A stretch of 64,000 nt of DNA from Climacteris rufus (lineage: Eukaryota; Chordata; Aves; Passeriformes; Climacteridae), in assembly GCA_013398175.1 (NCBI GenBank), contig VZRZ01002329.1:1328717-1392716 (forward strand). The letters run 5' to 3'. The position numbers were made by a program, and so were the translations under genes. Shown in pieces: positions 13,501 to 26,644 of the stretch. How positions within the stretch are numbered: the stretch's first letter is position 1; every line of letters begins with the position of its first letter. The notes beneath the pieces are model-generated. The model worked only from the letters and a program-made list of their open reading frames with translations. It was not told the DNA's origin and made no database searches.

Positions 13501-16500
13501 CAGAGGAAAGAACTGATGTTCCCATTAAGGCTTTTAAATCTTATGTCTCCAGAAAAGTTCAGATCTCCAGCACTAATATCTTTTCCTTTACGTATTCTGA
13601 AATCATGATCAGGCTGACCTTCAATCTTCTTTGTTTTCTGCTTTTATCTCCTTTTTCTCCTTGTGATTCTGTGTCTTTTCCCTCTCAGAATAGTTCAGAA
13701 TAGTTCATGTCCTCAATTTCCCCCAGGGATTTGATGCCCATAACCTTTTTAGTGTTCAGGTTTGAGCACCATGGGATACAACCTTGATTTCCCAGCAAAA
13801 AAATCTGTAGGATCAAAGAGCAGCATTCCTCAATTTGTTTCAGGGCAAACACTTGGTTTTGTTTGTTTTTAAAAGGAGCAGGTCATACAATTTCTCCAAG
13901 AAGCAGAGTATATTGATTAATTTCATATTACTGAGCTAAGAATCACTCTTCCATTACAGGAACAAACATAAAAGTAAAAAGGCATTTAAGGAGTAAGTGG
14001 GGAGGATCACTATAGAAGATGATTTATATTACCTCTTTTAAACACATAAACGTGGTGGGGGACACAGGTTTTTCTAAAGGAGGGTTAAGTTCTCAGGCAT
14101 TAAGCAGCACCTAATTGTGTGGCCTTAATTCAGCAGCTGCACAATTCCTATCACAGACTTATTTTAATGAGTGCTAAAAATGAGTGATTTAACCCAGCTA
14201 GGTTGGGTGTTTCAGTATGTAAGGAAGAAAACCAAACACTTCCTATCCCACATTCCTACTCACCAAGCAGATCAGCTGAGTACAGACAGCACATTTAACC
14301 ATTAAAACTGGAGGGTATTTATTTCTATAAATATTTTTATTACAGGGAAGATAATGGGAATGTCGTCTCCTTCCAAGTCAATTCCAATGGTGTATACATT
14401 ATTAAAAATTAATGACTAAGTATTAATACCTGAACAACATGGGTTATAAATAAGGTATGAGGACTGGATATTAATTTTCACATTCAGAATGCAAAGTCTC
14501 TTGTAACTAAAGGATCTGAAGCACATCACAACTTCAGTGTATTTTTTATTAGTACAATAAGTCTATCTGACTGTATGATATAGTGAGGTTATGCTTAAGA
14601 TAGCAATAAATATACAGGGTAACACTCAATAACACAAGTAATAGTGAAGGCAACATTTCTTGGGTGCTGAAGGAGTCAGTAAATACAGCTGAGAGTGAAT
14701 CAAAAGGGGCTGCAGCAAAACTGACAACTTAAAAGCATATTTTGAAAGCGCTAAGTACTGCTACAAATGATTACTGGAGTGAATAAAACACGGTTTACAA
14801 GGATCTCTTTCTTCTCTTCAAAGGGAAGATGATGAAGGAGAAGAGTTTAGGGTGTCTGTGCACCCTTTTATAACCACTCTTTGAGAAGTAAAATAACGAT
14901 GTGTCCTAAAAGGTAAGCCAGCAGGTAAACCATAAATATCATCACCAATGTACTGCTACTAAAAACACCTTATTCATCCCACCTGTTCTCTCTTTCAGAC
15001 AGAACCATGTGGCAAACACTTTTCAGAAAAAAGCCCCACACCAGATGAGCACCAACCTTCCTGTTGTACCTCAAGGCACTGGGAAATTTCAGCGTAGGGT
15101 CTCATGATCTGCCCAATTTTCTATCTTCAGTTTAAATCCTCTGTTACATGGTATTAAAACACCTAATATATAGAATCCATCCATACAAATCTCCTTACAT
15201 TTAGGGCAATTAACCATGACCTCAACTATAATCAATCATTGTTCATGCAGAACTCAAGGTTCCATGCCAAGCATAGATTGTAGTTTAAATATCAAGGTTG
15301 TGCCTGCTGCGTCCTTGTTTTGTTTTGGATTTAACAACTATTGAAAAATCTTTCCAGCATTCCCTAAAGTAGTTGCTGCTTCAACAATTATGAACAATAA
15401 AAGTAATGCTTCTTACAAAATCTTTGTAAGCATTGACAAGATTCCAATTTTACCAAAAGCTTCATTCAGCAAATTTAAAAAAAAAAAAAGTGTAAACCGT
15501 ACATTTTGGCCAAACATTTACAGTGCATAATCCCACATCTTGCTTTCAAGGACAGTGGCTAAGTCAGATCACAGAAGATTCAGGCAGTTATTGGAATACC
15601 AGAGGCAAGGTGCCTATGGCTGATTTACCAGGATCCCAACTCTGATTCATTGAAAGGCTCCTCCCAAACCCTGGTCTTTGTTCTTGTTCACTGTCACCTC
15701 ACAAAGATGTTTAAAAAAACTCTGATGGATCCTGGGTATGGATGGGTTGAGGTTACACAAAGGCTGCATTTTGATTTGCCAGAGTTCCAGATGAGTATCC
15801 TTCATTCCAGCATGCTGGAAAACTCAGATCAAGACCAGAAAAAAACCTCTAAGTAGGAGATTTGGGTGGCTGCTGATCTCAAGCATCAATGATGGACAGG
15901 GATGAAGGGAAAGACAGACACCCTGACATTCCCAAAAGGCTAAATCTTGTCTCCACTTGAGCATTGACTGTGTCTATCTCTGCTATGACATGAATGAAAG
16001 TGGTTTTTGGTAGTTCAGTGGTTCAGACAAAGATCTTGGAGTAGAATCATTCAGGTATTTGTGAGCCACGGGACTGGACTTCCAGGTACAGGTTATTTGG
16101 GATCACTGCTCAGCTTGGTGTCTAACTCAGCATTCAGAAAGGCAGGACCACGTCTTGCATTCAGCAAGGAGAGCTTTTCAAGTTTAGTATCCAAATTCAC
16201 TGCTCAGGTTACACCCATGGAAAATAATCCTAGTGCAAATAATGCACAGTGAGTACATCTTCACCACAGCTGACAGCTTGATTTCAGATTGGTGGTTTTT
16301 CACTCTTTTATGAAAAAAATACATATAGGTTTGAATTAATTTACTTTGTATTTGTGGTGGAGAAAACCTTTAATTATTCCCTTTAATTAAAAAGAAAAAC
16401 AGCAGGATCATGAGGGAAGAGGAAAGCTGCAGAATTCCTATAGAGCAAGAAGTTCACAAATGTGGTCTCATTCATGGTTGTCTCCCTGTAGGAATGTGAT

Positions 16501-17344
16501 GCTGGTGGCATTTGTAATTATACATCTATCAGCAGCAGCACAAAACATTTAATTACATTTCTGACACATTTATTTCCATACCCTCTGCTTCCCTCAAGTG
16601 CTAGATATAATCACCCTGCTGGACTCCAACCCGCTATAAATCATGTGCTCAACATGCTTCATCACTTCATTTATACCAGCCAGAAAAGCCCCAGTAAAGC
16701 TGGAAGGACCAAGCCACCCTTTCAACAGCTTCTTTATGTCCCTCTGCACACACCTGGATGATGCTAAAACATCAAACATCCTGCTGGGAACACTGTGGTA
16801 CACCCAGAGCTTCCTTAGTGCTCACACCCCCTCAGATTTATGCTGAGGAGGATAAAGGTCCTCAGCTCTACACAGATTTCTTTCATGTTTGTTTGAAGTT
16901 TTAAGGGCTTGGAAACCACACAACACCAAAAACTTTCCATCCTTATTTCTTTGAGTTAAAATAGGGGAGGTCAACCCCTCAAAGTTTGCATTGAAGAGAA
17001 AATCTTCGCTTTTTCATTACTAAAACATAAATGTTCATCAGTTACTTAGAGGAGAATGCAATGGGAAAAGAACCCAGCAGGTTTGTTTTAAATAGTTAAA
17101 ACTCTAGGAAAAACAACACTCCTCTCACATGATGTTTAGATGAGTAGTGACCTGAAAGAGGCAAAAGGTGGCTGCTGCTTTGGTATTTGTTAAAACACTG
17201 TGCAAACAACAAGTATAAATATTTTTCCTACTGCAGTCAAAACTGAATGTTATTTGGTGACAGCTCTAACAATTCTGAATTTTGCAAGAGCCAATAGTAA
17301 CCGTAACTATGTTCAGTATGGGAAGGGATTAAAAAAGCTCTCTT

Positions 17345-17378
17345 ATTAAAAACATGCCCTTGAATTAAAAACATGCCC
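17345..17378. repeat. Short direct repeat, 15 bp x 2 at 19-bp period
   Basis: ATTAAAAACATGCCC occurs at 17345-17359 and again exactly at 17364-17378, separated by TTGA. This looks like a small local duplication from replication slippage. No function is suggested. Confidence 0.9.
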
Positions 17379-17399
17379 AATGCACAGGTCATCACTCTG

Positions 17400-17520
17400 G
17401 TCCCAGTATCATGGCACTTGACCGTGTTTATATAGGGTGAACAAATGAGTCACTGGGCGAGTGCACTCAGTAATTGAAATTTCACGTGCACCCTCACTTT
17501 ACATTACACTGGTTTTGTAG
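17400..17520. promoter_or_regulatory. Candidate regulatory block with AP-1 and E-box words
   Basis: A perfect AP-1 word TGAGTCA lies at 17446-17452 and a perfect CACGTG E-box at 17483-17488, with a GTTTATATAG word just upstream. The block keeps several CpGs in an otherwise CpG-poor neighbourhood, which can mark constraint. No promoter, start site or transcript evidence is visible, so the enhancer call is only inference. Confidence 0.25.
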
Positions 17521-19325
17521 ACCTTGTACTGGCCAGCAAGATCAAACCCAGGGCAACCTAAAGCAGAAAATAGATGTATTTGGTATTCAAAAGAAGTAAT
17601 TATACTGTGCAATATTACTTAATTAACTATTAAAGAGGGGAAATCTTCATATTAAGAAACAACTACCTAACAGGAAGTGATTGTGCTTCACAAATGTGAT
17701 CGTACCCGGAATCACAGACCAGAAGAATGAAACTTGGGCATTCTGAGATCAACAAAAAGCTCCTTTCAGCAGTACAAACTCAGCCTGGGTGAGGGTCTAG
17801 AGCCCCTGGGTACCTTAAAGGAGCTGAGAACACCGAGCAGGGCACCACAACTGCCTGCAGAACTCCCCACACCGAGGTGGGTGCTGAGCTGCACCTCCAT
17901 CTGCCACAGGAGAGACACACTGAACTCTCCACATGGAACCATATGGCTGCTCTCAAACTAAACAAACGTAGATATGCAGATCTACAATATTTTTCTGTTT
18001 TTAAAGATGCAGCTTGTTCAGTTTCTAGAAAATAAATCCTGCAAACCAGCAAGTGTTATGGTTTGCTGGGATATCTGAAGGCCATCTGTCTTCAAAACAA
18101 TTGATTGCCCAACTATTGTCTGCAATCATCTAAGGATTATACATTTCTAGCTCATTCTAAACAGCCAGAGATGACATGTAGCACATAAAGAAAAAGAAAA
18201 AAAGAGACATGAACAGCAAAAAAACTCCACAACCATGGCATGAATTTGATAGCACTGTAGCAATGTATTCAAGTGCACTGTTTCCCTGCTTCCATCCTAA
18301 CAGGTCCCACAAAAACACATCTGCATTTGTACTTGATAAGTTATCCACAGCACTAGTAAATCAGTGTGCTTGCTGTTGTTTATGAGCAAAACCAGGTACA
18401 ACAAGACAATAAACCCATATAAATCTGCATACTTTAATAAGGCAATTAATTTATAAAGTAGATTATACAACAAGGGAAGTTAAAATGTATTGATGCACAG
18501 GGAAATTTAAGTGTTTAGATATAATTCAAAGTCCACTTTTCTACTGTGTGCAGTAAGAATTTTCAGTGTTGTTTCACAAAGAACACACAAATTAGATTTC
18601 AAATCGGTAGCCTTGGTAGTGTAAGAAACTTAAGCCTTCTTACCACAGCAAAAAAAACTTCGGGGAAGGAGGAACTCACATCCAGTGTCAATCACCAAGA
18701 AATCCATTTGGAGCTCTTTAAAAAGGACCTTTGGCTTCTTTTTATTTCTCCCTTTTTTCTCACTTAAACGTTTTTCATTCTACTCCTTTATCAAGCATCA
18801 CTGTAGGTACAGGACAGACCCAAATCTGTGTTAAGAAATAAAGAGTGTCATTTTCTCCATTTTTACTCTATAGTTTCATTTATTGTATGCATTTTTTTTT
18901 AAAACACACATAATGGCAGCTCTATAAAATTCCCTGCACACAAGATATACCAGGTATATGTACTTGGTTAAGGCCATGCTTATCACGTCTAGAGTTCATA
19001 GAAAGATAAAACAGTCTCATCACTTGATTCCCGGAAGATCCCTTCTCCTACTGTATAGAAGCTGTACATAAATCTTGTACAATCTACAAGTGGCACAACT
19101 GAAGAGAGACGAAGGAAGGGGAAAGTGAGAGCTGACAATAATGTGCCCTGGTAGGGAAAATGAGCAGTGCCTGAGAGAGGAACAGGGCTGGTGTGGGCAG
19201 CAGAGGCTCTGAACGCCAGCCTGGGCACACAGACAGCTGGCTTCTGGCTGCACTCGGGACCTGTGAGAGTCACACTGCAAGCAAGACTCAAACACAGGGC
19301 TCTGGATTGCCCTAAAAATCGTTCA

Positions 19326-19510
19326 TTAAAAAAAAAATAAATAAAACCCCAAAACCACCCAAAAAGAACAAAAAAAAAACCAAGCAAAAACCCAACCCAA
19401 CCAACCAAAACCCCACATCACCAAAAACATCTGAAGCTCCCCAAAACACCCAGCTTCAATTCCACAAAACCATCTCCACAACCTTCTCCCCAAACACTTT
19501 GTCTTTTCAA
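19326..19510. repeat. G-depleted A/C-rich low-complexity tract
   Basis: The + strand is almost free of G for close to 200 bases. It consists of A runs mixed with CCCC, CCAACC and CAAAA words, then grades into a C/T-rich, still G-poor stretch to about 19740. Similar shorter tracts occur near 27262-27295, 34350-34380 and 54965-55010. On the - strand this produces spurious open frames rich in Phe, Trp, Gly and Val, which should not be read as genes. It may descend from a decayed poly-A tail or simple repeat. Confidence 0.7.
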
Positions 19511-19740
19511 CACAAACCTCACCCTGTCTCACTCCTCCTTATTGCCTCTTTCTCTCTCCAAACCCACATTCCCCACCTTTGGCTGATCCACACAGCCAGG
19601 TCATATTTCTATTTCCTCAGCCTCCCAGTGCCCTGTCCTTATTTCAAAGTGTTCCTCATAAAAACAGATCCCAGGTCCTTTCCTGGGTGTGCAGAACACA
19701 CAACTCACCACTCTCTCACAACCCTCCTGTGCACAATGCA

Positions 19741-22700
19741 GGTCGCCTGGAACAATCATCAAGACTGGATAAATTACAATTTGTCATTAGTTCATTATCA
19801 TATGTTCATTACTTTATGGTGTTGCAGAAAACAATTTGTTCACAATTTGTTGAAAATAATCCATGAGGTTGTTGGTAGCGGTCAAGTATTATTTTATAAG
19901 TTTCCTCATTCTTTTAGATTTTATGTTAAATTAGAATCAGATTTAAGCACCCTCTGTGCTTAAGCCTGTCCTCTACAAGGAATTACTAAATCACAGACAC
20001 GAATTATAATGCAGAGGATAAAGAAATTACCCTCTTACCATACAAATTGGATTAGATAATCACAAATTTATCATGCGCAGTCAGAGACATATCTTAGAAT
20101 TTTAAAAGACTGAGATTCTTCAAAGTCCACAGAAGAACAGAAGAGAATGGAAATGCACATCATTAGTTGCTTTGTGTAATTCTCCCTTGGCAGCTCCACG
20201 TTGGTTTTCCCCTTAGCACTGAAGTAGTGTCTTAGTTTACCAAGGCAGCCTCTAGTTTTAAGTCTGGTCTCATCTAAATCCACCTGTCATATTTATTACT
20301 TTTGCCTCAGTGACTACATGTAGTTTGCAATTACTCCATACTCCATGATAAATCAGCAACAGAGACAATGATCCTGGATAAAATCCCATGTAAATGCAAA
20401 AATGTACAGAAAGCTGGTTGGCTTTAAATTCAGTTTCTCTCCTGACTATACAATAATGTATTTCTTGGAAGTTTCCTACTCTCTTGACTAATTAAACAAA
20501 AAAAAAAAATATCAAACAAAAATCCCACACACCAAAAAGCACACAAAGATACTTAGCAATTAAAATTCTCACTGAAGAGTTTTTCTGGATATTGTCTTGG
20601 GCAAAGCTGTGAGTGAAAGAGCTCAGGCAGAACCCAGGTCCTGCTGCCAATTTATCTGTAACACCTTGGAATGCTGTCATGCAACACACCACCCTTGCCA
20701 ACGTTTTGTTTGTTTCTCTTCTCATTCAAAATTCCCATCAAAACAGCAAAAATTCTCATCAAAATAGCACATAGCAGTGCATTCCATCTGCATCCTTTGC
20801 ATCCCTGAGCTCTATTTGCACTGTGTAGGAGGAAATGAGCGTCTGAAGTGATGCCCTAGAAATACACTGATAAAGGACAGGGTTAATATGCAATTATTTA
20901 CAGAAGAACAGGGTAAAATATTTATATTTACATAAAGATTTTTGTTATTTTAATGCTATTGATAAAGCATATATGCAGATATATATAAATTAATATACAT
21001 ATTTTAATGTATCTTTCACTTCAATAAATACTTTGCCATTAAAGAAGTAGATCTCAGTTCACGACAGGACTTGCAGGGCACAGGGTTCTTTACTCCTTCC
21101 TCACACCCAGCCTGTGAAGTGCATCTCAGAAACTGTGTGTCATCACAGAAATAGTAAACACAGTAGAGAACATGAATAAATGCATTTTCCATTAAAGATA
21201 ATAACTTTTACATTCAGTGGGAGTTAGGTCAGATTATAACTAGGAATCAAAGTTCATAAAACCACAGGTTGAACTAACCAACACAACACCCACACTGCTA
21301 GGGAACTCTAACTCTCATAAAATCTTCCTTTGCTGAGAAGTTGGTATTTATGCATTCGAGTCATCAACAAGACTGAAGAGAATAAATTATTCCACCACAC
21401 ATTGGCAGTAAATTTACACTTACTCAACTGGCTTCAGATCTGATTGTTTCAGGTGGCAGAATAGGAAAAACTTTGATGTTTGACTAAATCTTAAAGTTTT
21501 GCCATCTGTTCAGAAGCAATTTGCCAACAGAAAGATGCCAAAATTCATTTAGTATTTGCCAGGAGCTCCTCGCTCCGTTATTGATTGTGCATGACCGTAA
21601 AACAAAAGCAGCTCATGACCTGCCTGGATCACAACTGACAAATAATCAGGCTCACACACATAAGTTACAGAGGAATTCAAGTGGATAAAATAAATACACA
21701 GTCAACACTGCCAGACCTCCCACATAAATAAGCAAAGGTTTTATTCTTGCCGTGGACTGAACTGAGAATTTACCTCTGCACACAATGAGGGAACACTCAG
21801 GACCAGCAATGGTTCTGACTTCAGAGGAATTACTTTGTGAATAAGAAGCTGGGGCCATGAACAAAACCTGAACAATGGGAACCACCGAGCAAAATTTACT
21901 TGCCAAGTGCCTCCACTGAGCTGAATAGGGCTACCCAGCTTGGCTGTCATGATATGAAATATCCTTTCATTCACAAATTCAAGTGAGTCTCATTCATGTT
22001 GGCTCTGCCAGGTTTGTCCAACAGGAAAAACCTGAATAGACAACAGCACACCAGGCAATTCAGTGTAGTACATGCAGAGGGAACCTCAGAAAAAAAAAAA
22101 ACAAATGAGGGGAATGCAGGCCAACTGCTGCAGGTTTTCCACATCTCAAATATTGAAAATGCCAAGATGGAAAATAAGCTTATTTCCAAATTTTAAAATG
22201 TTTCAGTTAAAATGGCTTGTGCACTTTATTGTGGAGGAATCAGAATCCTAAAAATGCACCCAAATACAGAGAGGGACTCTGCTGTTTCCAAGACCATCAC
22301 AACAGATATTCCATTTTTAGTGTTTGCCAGCTGGCTTATACACTACATAATCTTCTAAGCTGTTGGAGCATTTCTAATGGTTCAACATTCTTAAAATCAG
22401 ATGATGCTAATTATAATAGGAACTTAAATTATAATTTAGCTGTAGAACAAAATGTTACCAAAAACTGGATATGAAAAGACACTTTAGATTTCTAGGCTCA
22501 GGAAGAAATTCTCATTCATTTTCACTGAAGTGGCCAGCAAGCAACATGAAAACCAGCCATGGAGCTGAAAACATTAAACTTTATTTGTTCAAAAGCCTTC
22601 CACAATATGTTTTCTCATTGGAGAAATCAGAGTCCCTCACAAAAAAAATAAATAAATTATATTTTAAGAACTTGATAAAGGAAGTTTTAAAAATAATGAA

Positions 22701-25700
22701 CATTGGTGATAATAGCCTCCAAAGTTCCAGCCAGATGATTTAATTTAGTTGGTTGGAGCATCCTTAATTGCAACTAATGCTTTCCAAAAAATCAAGCAGG
22801 AATTAAAATGGACACTTGCTCATTCAAATGAGGACTTCTCCTCTCTTTAACATTCCACTCAGTTTTACAAATGAATCAAAATGCAGACAGGGCAGAGGAC
22901 AAGCACTGCAGCACCCAAATGAAACTCACTTCCAAGATATTTGTCATTTTACTTGCCAGTGCTAGCAATACCAGCATTCCTGCACACTGCTGAAGAGTCA
23001 GAAGCATCTGCTTTAAGCTCCTTAACCAAAAAGCTCCTTAGGAAGTGTGAGTTGGACTCCACACTGACAGTGCTCCCAACAGCAGGAGATAAGGAGAGCA
23101 TTGTACACATCTTTGGAAGACACTCCCCAGCAGTGCCTCTCAAACCCTCCTGGCTCTGCACTGATTAACTGAGAACAGGGACAAGGGGAAAACACTTGTA
23201 GAAATCACCCTTTGGCTGCTTGCAGGCCCTGCTGGCTGTTCTGCACATGATAATTCACCAGGACTCCTTCTCAGCCTGTGTGCATTCACAAACAGGTAAT
23301 TAATTATCTTTACACTTGCTTCGTGTACAATATTAATCTACAGCACAGATGTTAAGGTAAAATAGACTGCCAGCCTAATAAAGACTACATTAGCAACAAA
23401 AACTATCTCACAAAGCACATTTATATATAAAAATTCTACAAAAGGATGTCTTTATGAAGATACAATACTTCTTTTGGAAGTCTTCCATGTAGCTTTTTCT
23501 ACACAGAGCCCATCACATGATTTCAGATGTTTTAGGTACCAAATGCATTACAGTGTTGCTCAAAGTTTTTTTGTTTTTTTTTTTTTACTATTACAATGGC
23601 TGCAGAGAAAGGGAACTATTTCCATTCCATCTCCAGTTGATTTACAGACAGAACTGATTTTTTTCATACAGCAGTAGTAGCAATTACAGAAAGAAAAAAA
23701 CCAGCTATATCACATGCTTTTCGTTAAGATGACAATCTATTTTACTGTGAAATCCAAATTCTATGAGGCAAAGATGAGGGCAGATATGGACTGAAAAAAA
23801 AAGCATAAATGACAAAGTTTAATAATGTTACATCTTTGCCAAGCACCACTGGTTTTTCTTATCAATTGTGTAAGGCCCCAAAACACATATTTAAGATTTG
23901 TTCCAAGTTTTAAGTGCCCTTTAAATCACTAAAGACAGTCTTAAGGACTAGGATCTCATAGGCAGCTCTTCCTTCATCAATCAGACCCTACTGTATTAGA
24001 CAACTATTGAATAGCACAGAAAGTACCTCTCCAAGTCTGAGGGAAATAAATAAAACGTGCTGGGTCAACACCATGATAACAAGAGAGACCAAGGCTCATG
24101 GGAACGAGCAAAGCCTTCAGCACAAAATGATCTCATGCTTTGTGCTAAGTCCAAGAGGGAAATAAAAATGAAAACGAAACACAAACATACACACACCAAA
24201 AAAAAATAACACTGGGAAATTCTGAAAAGCCTAAAACTTTTACCCATTTGCTGTTCTTCACTAAGTTCTGTCACTGCCACCTTGACAGATGATGTTGAAT
24301 CCCACTGGAAATGGACTATACAAACACACTGGAAGTGGTGTACTTTGGAAGTGTGTCATTCTACCTCAAGCCAAAATAAAATTAGTAAAGTTAAAGTTAT
24401 ATTGCAGTTCTTTATAAAGAAAAGCAGCTCAATATTCAGAGCATGGACAGTTTGCAGAAATTATATGGTGGGCACATTTCCTCTTCCTCACCTCTACAGC
24501 AGCAATTCTGATTTAGGAATAAAAAGAATAAAATTATATTTTAAAAAAATTATGGGAAAGAAGCACACAACTGCCCCTGCTATTCCTATATGCATCTATG
24601 GCAATGATCCACCTTCCCAAAAGTATTCTTTGCCTTTTTTTTTATTTAATCTTTTTTCTCCACAGGCAGCTATTTACATACAACTTTCAATTTGCTGGAA
24701 AATCTTAAAACAAACATATGCACAGCCTGCAAATTGAGAACATCCTCAGTGAAATGGAACAAGAATATTGTCTGGATGTGAAACCTGATTTTAAAGTAAA
24801 TTACAAAGTCAGAATCATTTACCAAAATGGTCTGTTTAATCATCCTCTCAAAGCCCTTAACATTTTGTTTAACTTACAGAGGTAAAAAAATAATCCAGAC
24901 AGGAAAAAAAATATGTTGTGTATTGGCTTGAGAGCCTGAGTGAACAGGATTGCTTGGTACTCTCTAAATAGGAAACCTGACTTCGATTCATTCAGCTGGA
25001 CAGAGAAAGCAAAGAATTAAAACTTCTATCCCATAAGAGTGGATGAAAGAAAACATGAAAGACATGTTTAAGTCTTTATCTTGGTAGCATTTGAGAATCT
25101 CTGTGTCCCACATGGGCATCAATAAGGTTCATACTTCTGGTGAGCCACTGTGAGTCAGGTGATGCCACTTTCTGGGAATCACCTGAGCCTCATAAAACAT
25201 CCATTTGTTATTTTAGGTGTAAATAATCCAGGATCACATAGTAACAACCTGGTTCAAAGGGTTATTCATCAGTGGCACAGTGGCATAGAGCTTAGCAGAA
25301 CGATCAGGCAATTATAGGCAGTTAATTTCTCCAACACTTTCAGATTCTCCAAGTTTCAGTTTCCAGATGGTTCCTCAAGAACACAGAGACCACAGATCTG
25401 CTCAGAAGAGCAAGCAAAGCAGGGCAGAGCAAGCAGAATCCGATAAAGCAAACCCAGAGCTTTCAAAAGTCACTAGTTACTGCTCTGTTTTAGAATTTCA
25501 AGCAAAGAAACCAGAAATTTCCAGTCACATAAAACAAGGTTAACTAAGTTGGTTTTGCACACTTGTTGTCATGTGTGTCAATAGTCGATCATCAAGCAAA
25601 GTTGATAAGCAGTAAGTGCCCTCCTAAGAAATTATTTCCTTCAACTACAGATTTGCCTATGGAACAACAGAAGAACCTGTGAGGATGTGGATTGCTGTTA

Positions 25701-25800
25701 AAAATCCACTTTCCTTTACCTGGCTGGAGAGTTTGATTTACTTCAAGTTATTTCTCCCCACAGCCAGAAAATATAAACAGGCGCTTACCTAAGGTAAATA
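19741..25800. other. Non-coding AT-rich stretch
   Basis: I see no convincing coding exon. A very good acceptor (pyrimidine-rich, ending CTCCACAG at 24666) is followed by three frames that all meet stop codons within about 120 bases without a good donor. If it is used, it would be a UTR or non-coding RNA exon. A block near 21545-21640 keeps several CpGs and unique sequence and might be conserved. AT dinucleotide-rich patches occur near 20960-21005, and there is a T run at 23567-23586. Confidence 0.5.
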
Positions 25801-25898
25801 CATTCTGTCTGAAGCTAGAGTTGAGTCTCATTTTTATTCTGAGAAACAGAGAAGTCTCCCATCAAACACAGAGAGACCCAATTTTTAAATGCCAGTGT

Positions 25899-25915
25899 GA
25901 ACCCCCTGGTGGCCA
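25899..25915 (-). promoter_or_regulatory. CTCF-type binding motif
   Basis: The - strand reads TGGCCACCAGGGGGTTC, which matches the core of the vertebrate CTCF consensus (CCA-S-N-AG-R-K-GGC-like, with GGGGG at the centre) at nearly every position. CTCF is the zinc-finger protein that anchors chromatin loops and insulators. The site lies about 620 bp upstream of the probable terminal exon at 26534, inside a local GC-richer patch. Occupancy cannot be judged from sequence alone. Confidence 0.65.
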
Positions 25916-26533
25916 AAGGCTCTGTTTGCCCTCCTGGCTGAGGACAGACACACTGGAGCAATGGCCAGAGCTGCCCAGGGCACTGTCCGGCTCACAGGAG
26001 TGACCAGTCCAAGGGAATGGGCTCTGCAAGGAAAATGCCAGCACAGCCTCCACCACTGCAGCCCCAGATGTGCTGCTCATCAGTGTCCAAGGAAACAGTG
26101 CCCTGGGGAAGCAGCAAAGGGGGTCAGGGAGGCTTGGCACCAGGAGTTAGGCAGACAGGCTCTTGGAGGAGCCTGCTCCTTGCCAACTCTGCTGTGACAG
26201 GCTGGCAGTATTCAGGCAGCACTAATTACAGCCTCATCAGCCACACTTCATTGTAATCAAACCTTGTTTCCCCACAGTCACATCCTGACCGTGATCCATC
26301 AGTGCTGCTGTGATGTCTGTCACTTACACCTGTACCACCATCGCTGGACATAGAAAGTGCCTCGTTTTGTCATTAGGAAGTCAAAGCCTTCACCTACAAT
26401 TTTCTTTATTTGTACAAACTGAACTTGTATTATAAGAATGGTTTTGACCAAGAAGTCATCAGTACAAGACTTAAGTTAATTGCCACTGACTGGATGTGAA
26501 AGGCTGTCAGTCTCTTTCAGTTTTATTTTGCAG

Positions 26534-26644
26534 GTGAATGACAAAGCAGTGACTCTGGCTGCTGGATACATTGATAAAGACAATAAGCTGCAGATTATAC
26601 TTGTAAAAGTACCAGACGTTGGCAAAATAATAGTTCCCTACTGA
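26534..26644 (+). CDS. Probable terminal coding exon (36 codons plus stop), gene not identified
   Basis: Seen: a CTGAC branch-point-like word near 26486-26490, a long T/C-rich tract and TTTTGCAG at 26526-26533, then an uninterrupted frame ending in TGA. The peptide starts VNDKAVTLAAGYIDKDNKLQ and ends PDVGKIIVPY, an alternating hydrophobic pattern typical of beta strands in a C-terminal sandwich. An alternative acceptor at 26520 would add in-frame residues without a stop. Inference: the VN-x-x-x-V, turn, Y-x-x-x-x-KL, then GK-x-x-V-x-aromatic end is reminiscent of the last beta-sandwich strands of GH31 alpha-glucosidases (acid glucosidase, sucrase-isomaltase). The similarity is short and from memory. 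Upstream exons were not found, so the preceding intron would be long or its neighbours small. No canonical AATAAA is visible in the next ~1 kb, so the 3' UTR end is undefined. A chance frame cannot be excluded. Confidence 0.55.
   Translation: MNDKAVTLAAGYIDKDNKLQIILVKVPDVGKIIVPY

Larger units (their letters stand above)
13001..19320. other. Non-coding stretch with possible non-coding exon signals
   Basis: No gene is supported. A good acceptor-like sequence (pyrimidine tract ending CTTCAAAG at 14823) is followed by a donor-like AAG/GTAAGC at 14911-14916, but no frame is open across the whole interval. A short direct repeat occurs at 17345-17378, where ATTAAAAACATGCCC appears twice with a 19-bp period. 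An AP-1/E-box block at 17400-17520 is listed separately. The rest is unique AT-rich sequence. Confidence 0.5.

Noticed and set aside
19326..19532. Hydrophobic Trp/Phe/Gly-rich - strand frames resembling membrane segments
   Set aside because: They are translations of the A/C-rich low-complexity tract and depend on its composition only.
7967..21589. Exact 14-mer CGTTATTGATTGTG shared at 7967-7980 and 21576-21589
   Set aside because: Several shared 14-mers are expected by chance in 64 kb; the CpG makes it slightly rarer but not significant.
22863..22910. Possible MIR 'ttttacaaatga' segment
   Set aside because: Only one short word resembles the consensus and the core 'ggtcacacag' is absent.
24640..24800. 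Strong splice acceptor ending at 24666 as a coding exon
   Set aside because: All three frames hit stops before a good donor, so no coding exon is supported; a UTR or non-coding exon remains possible.
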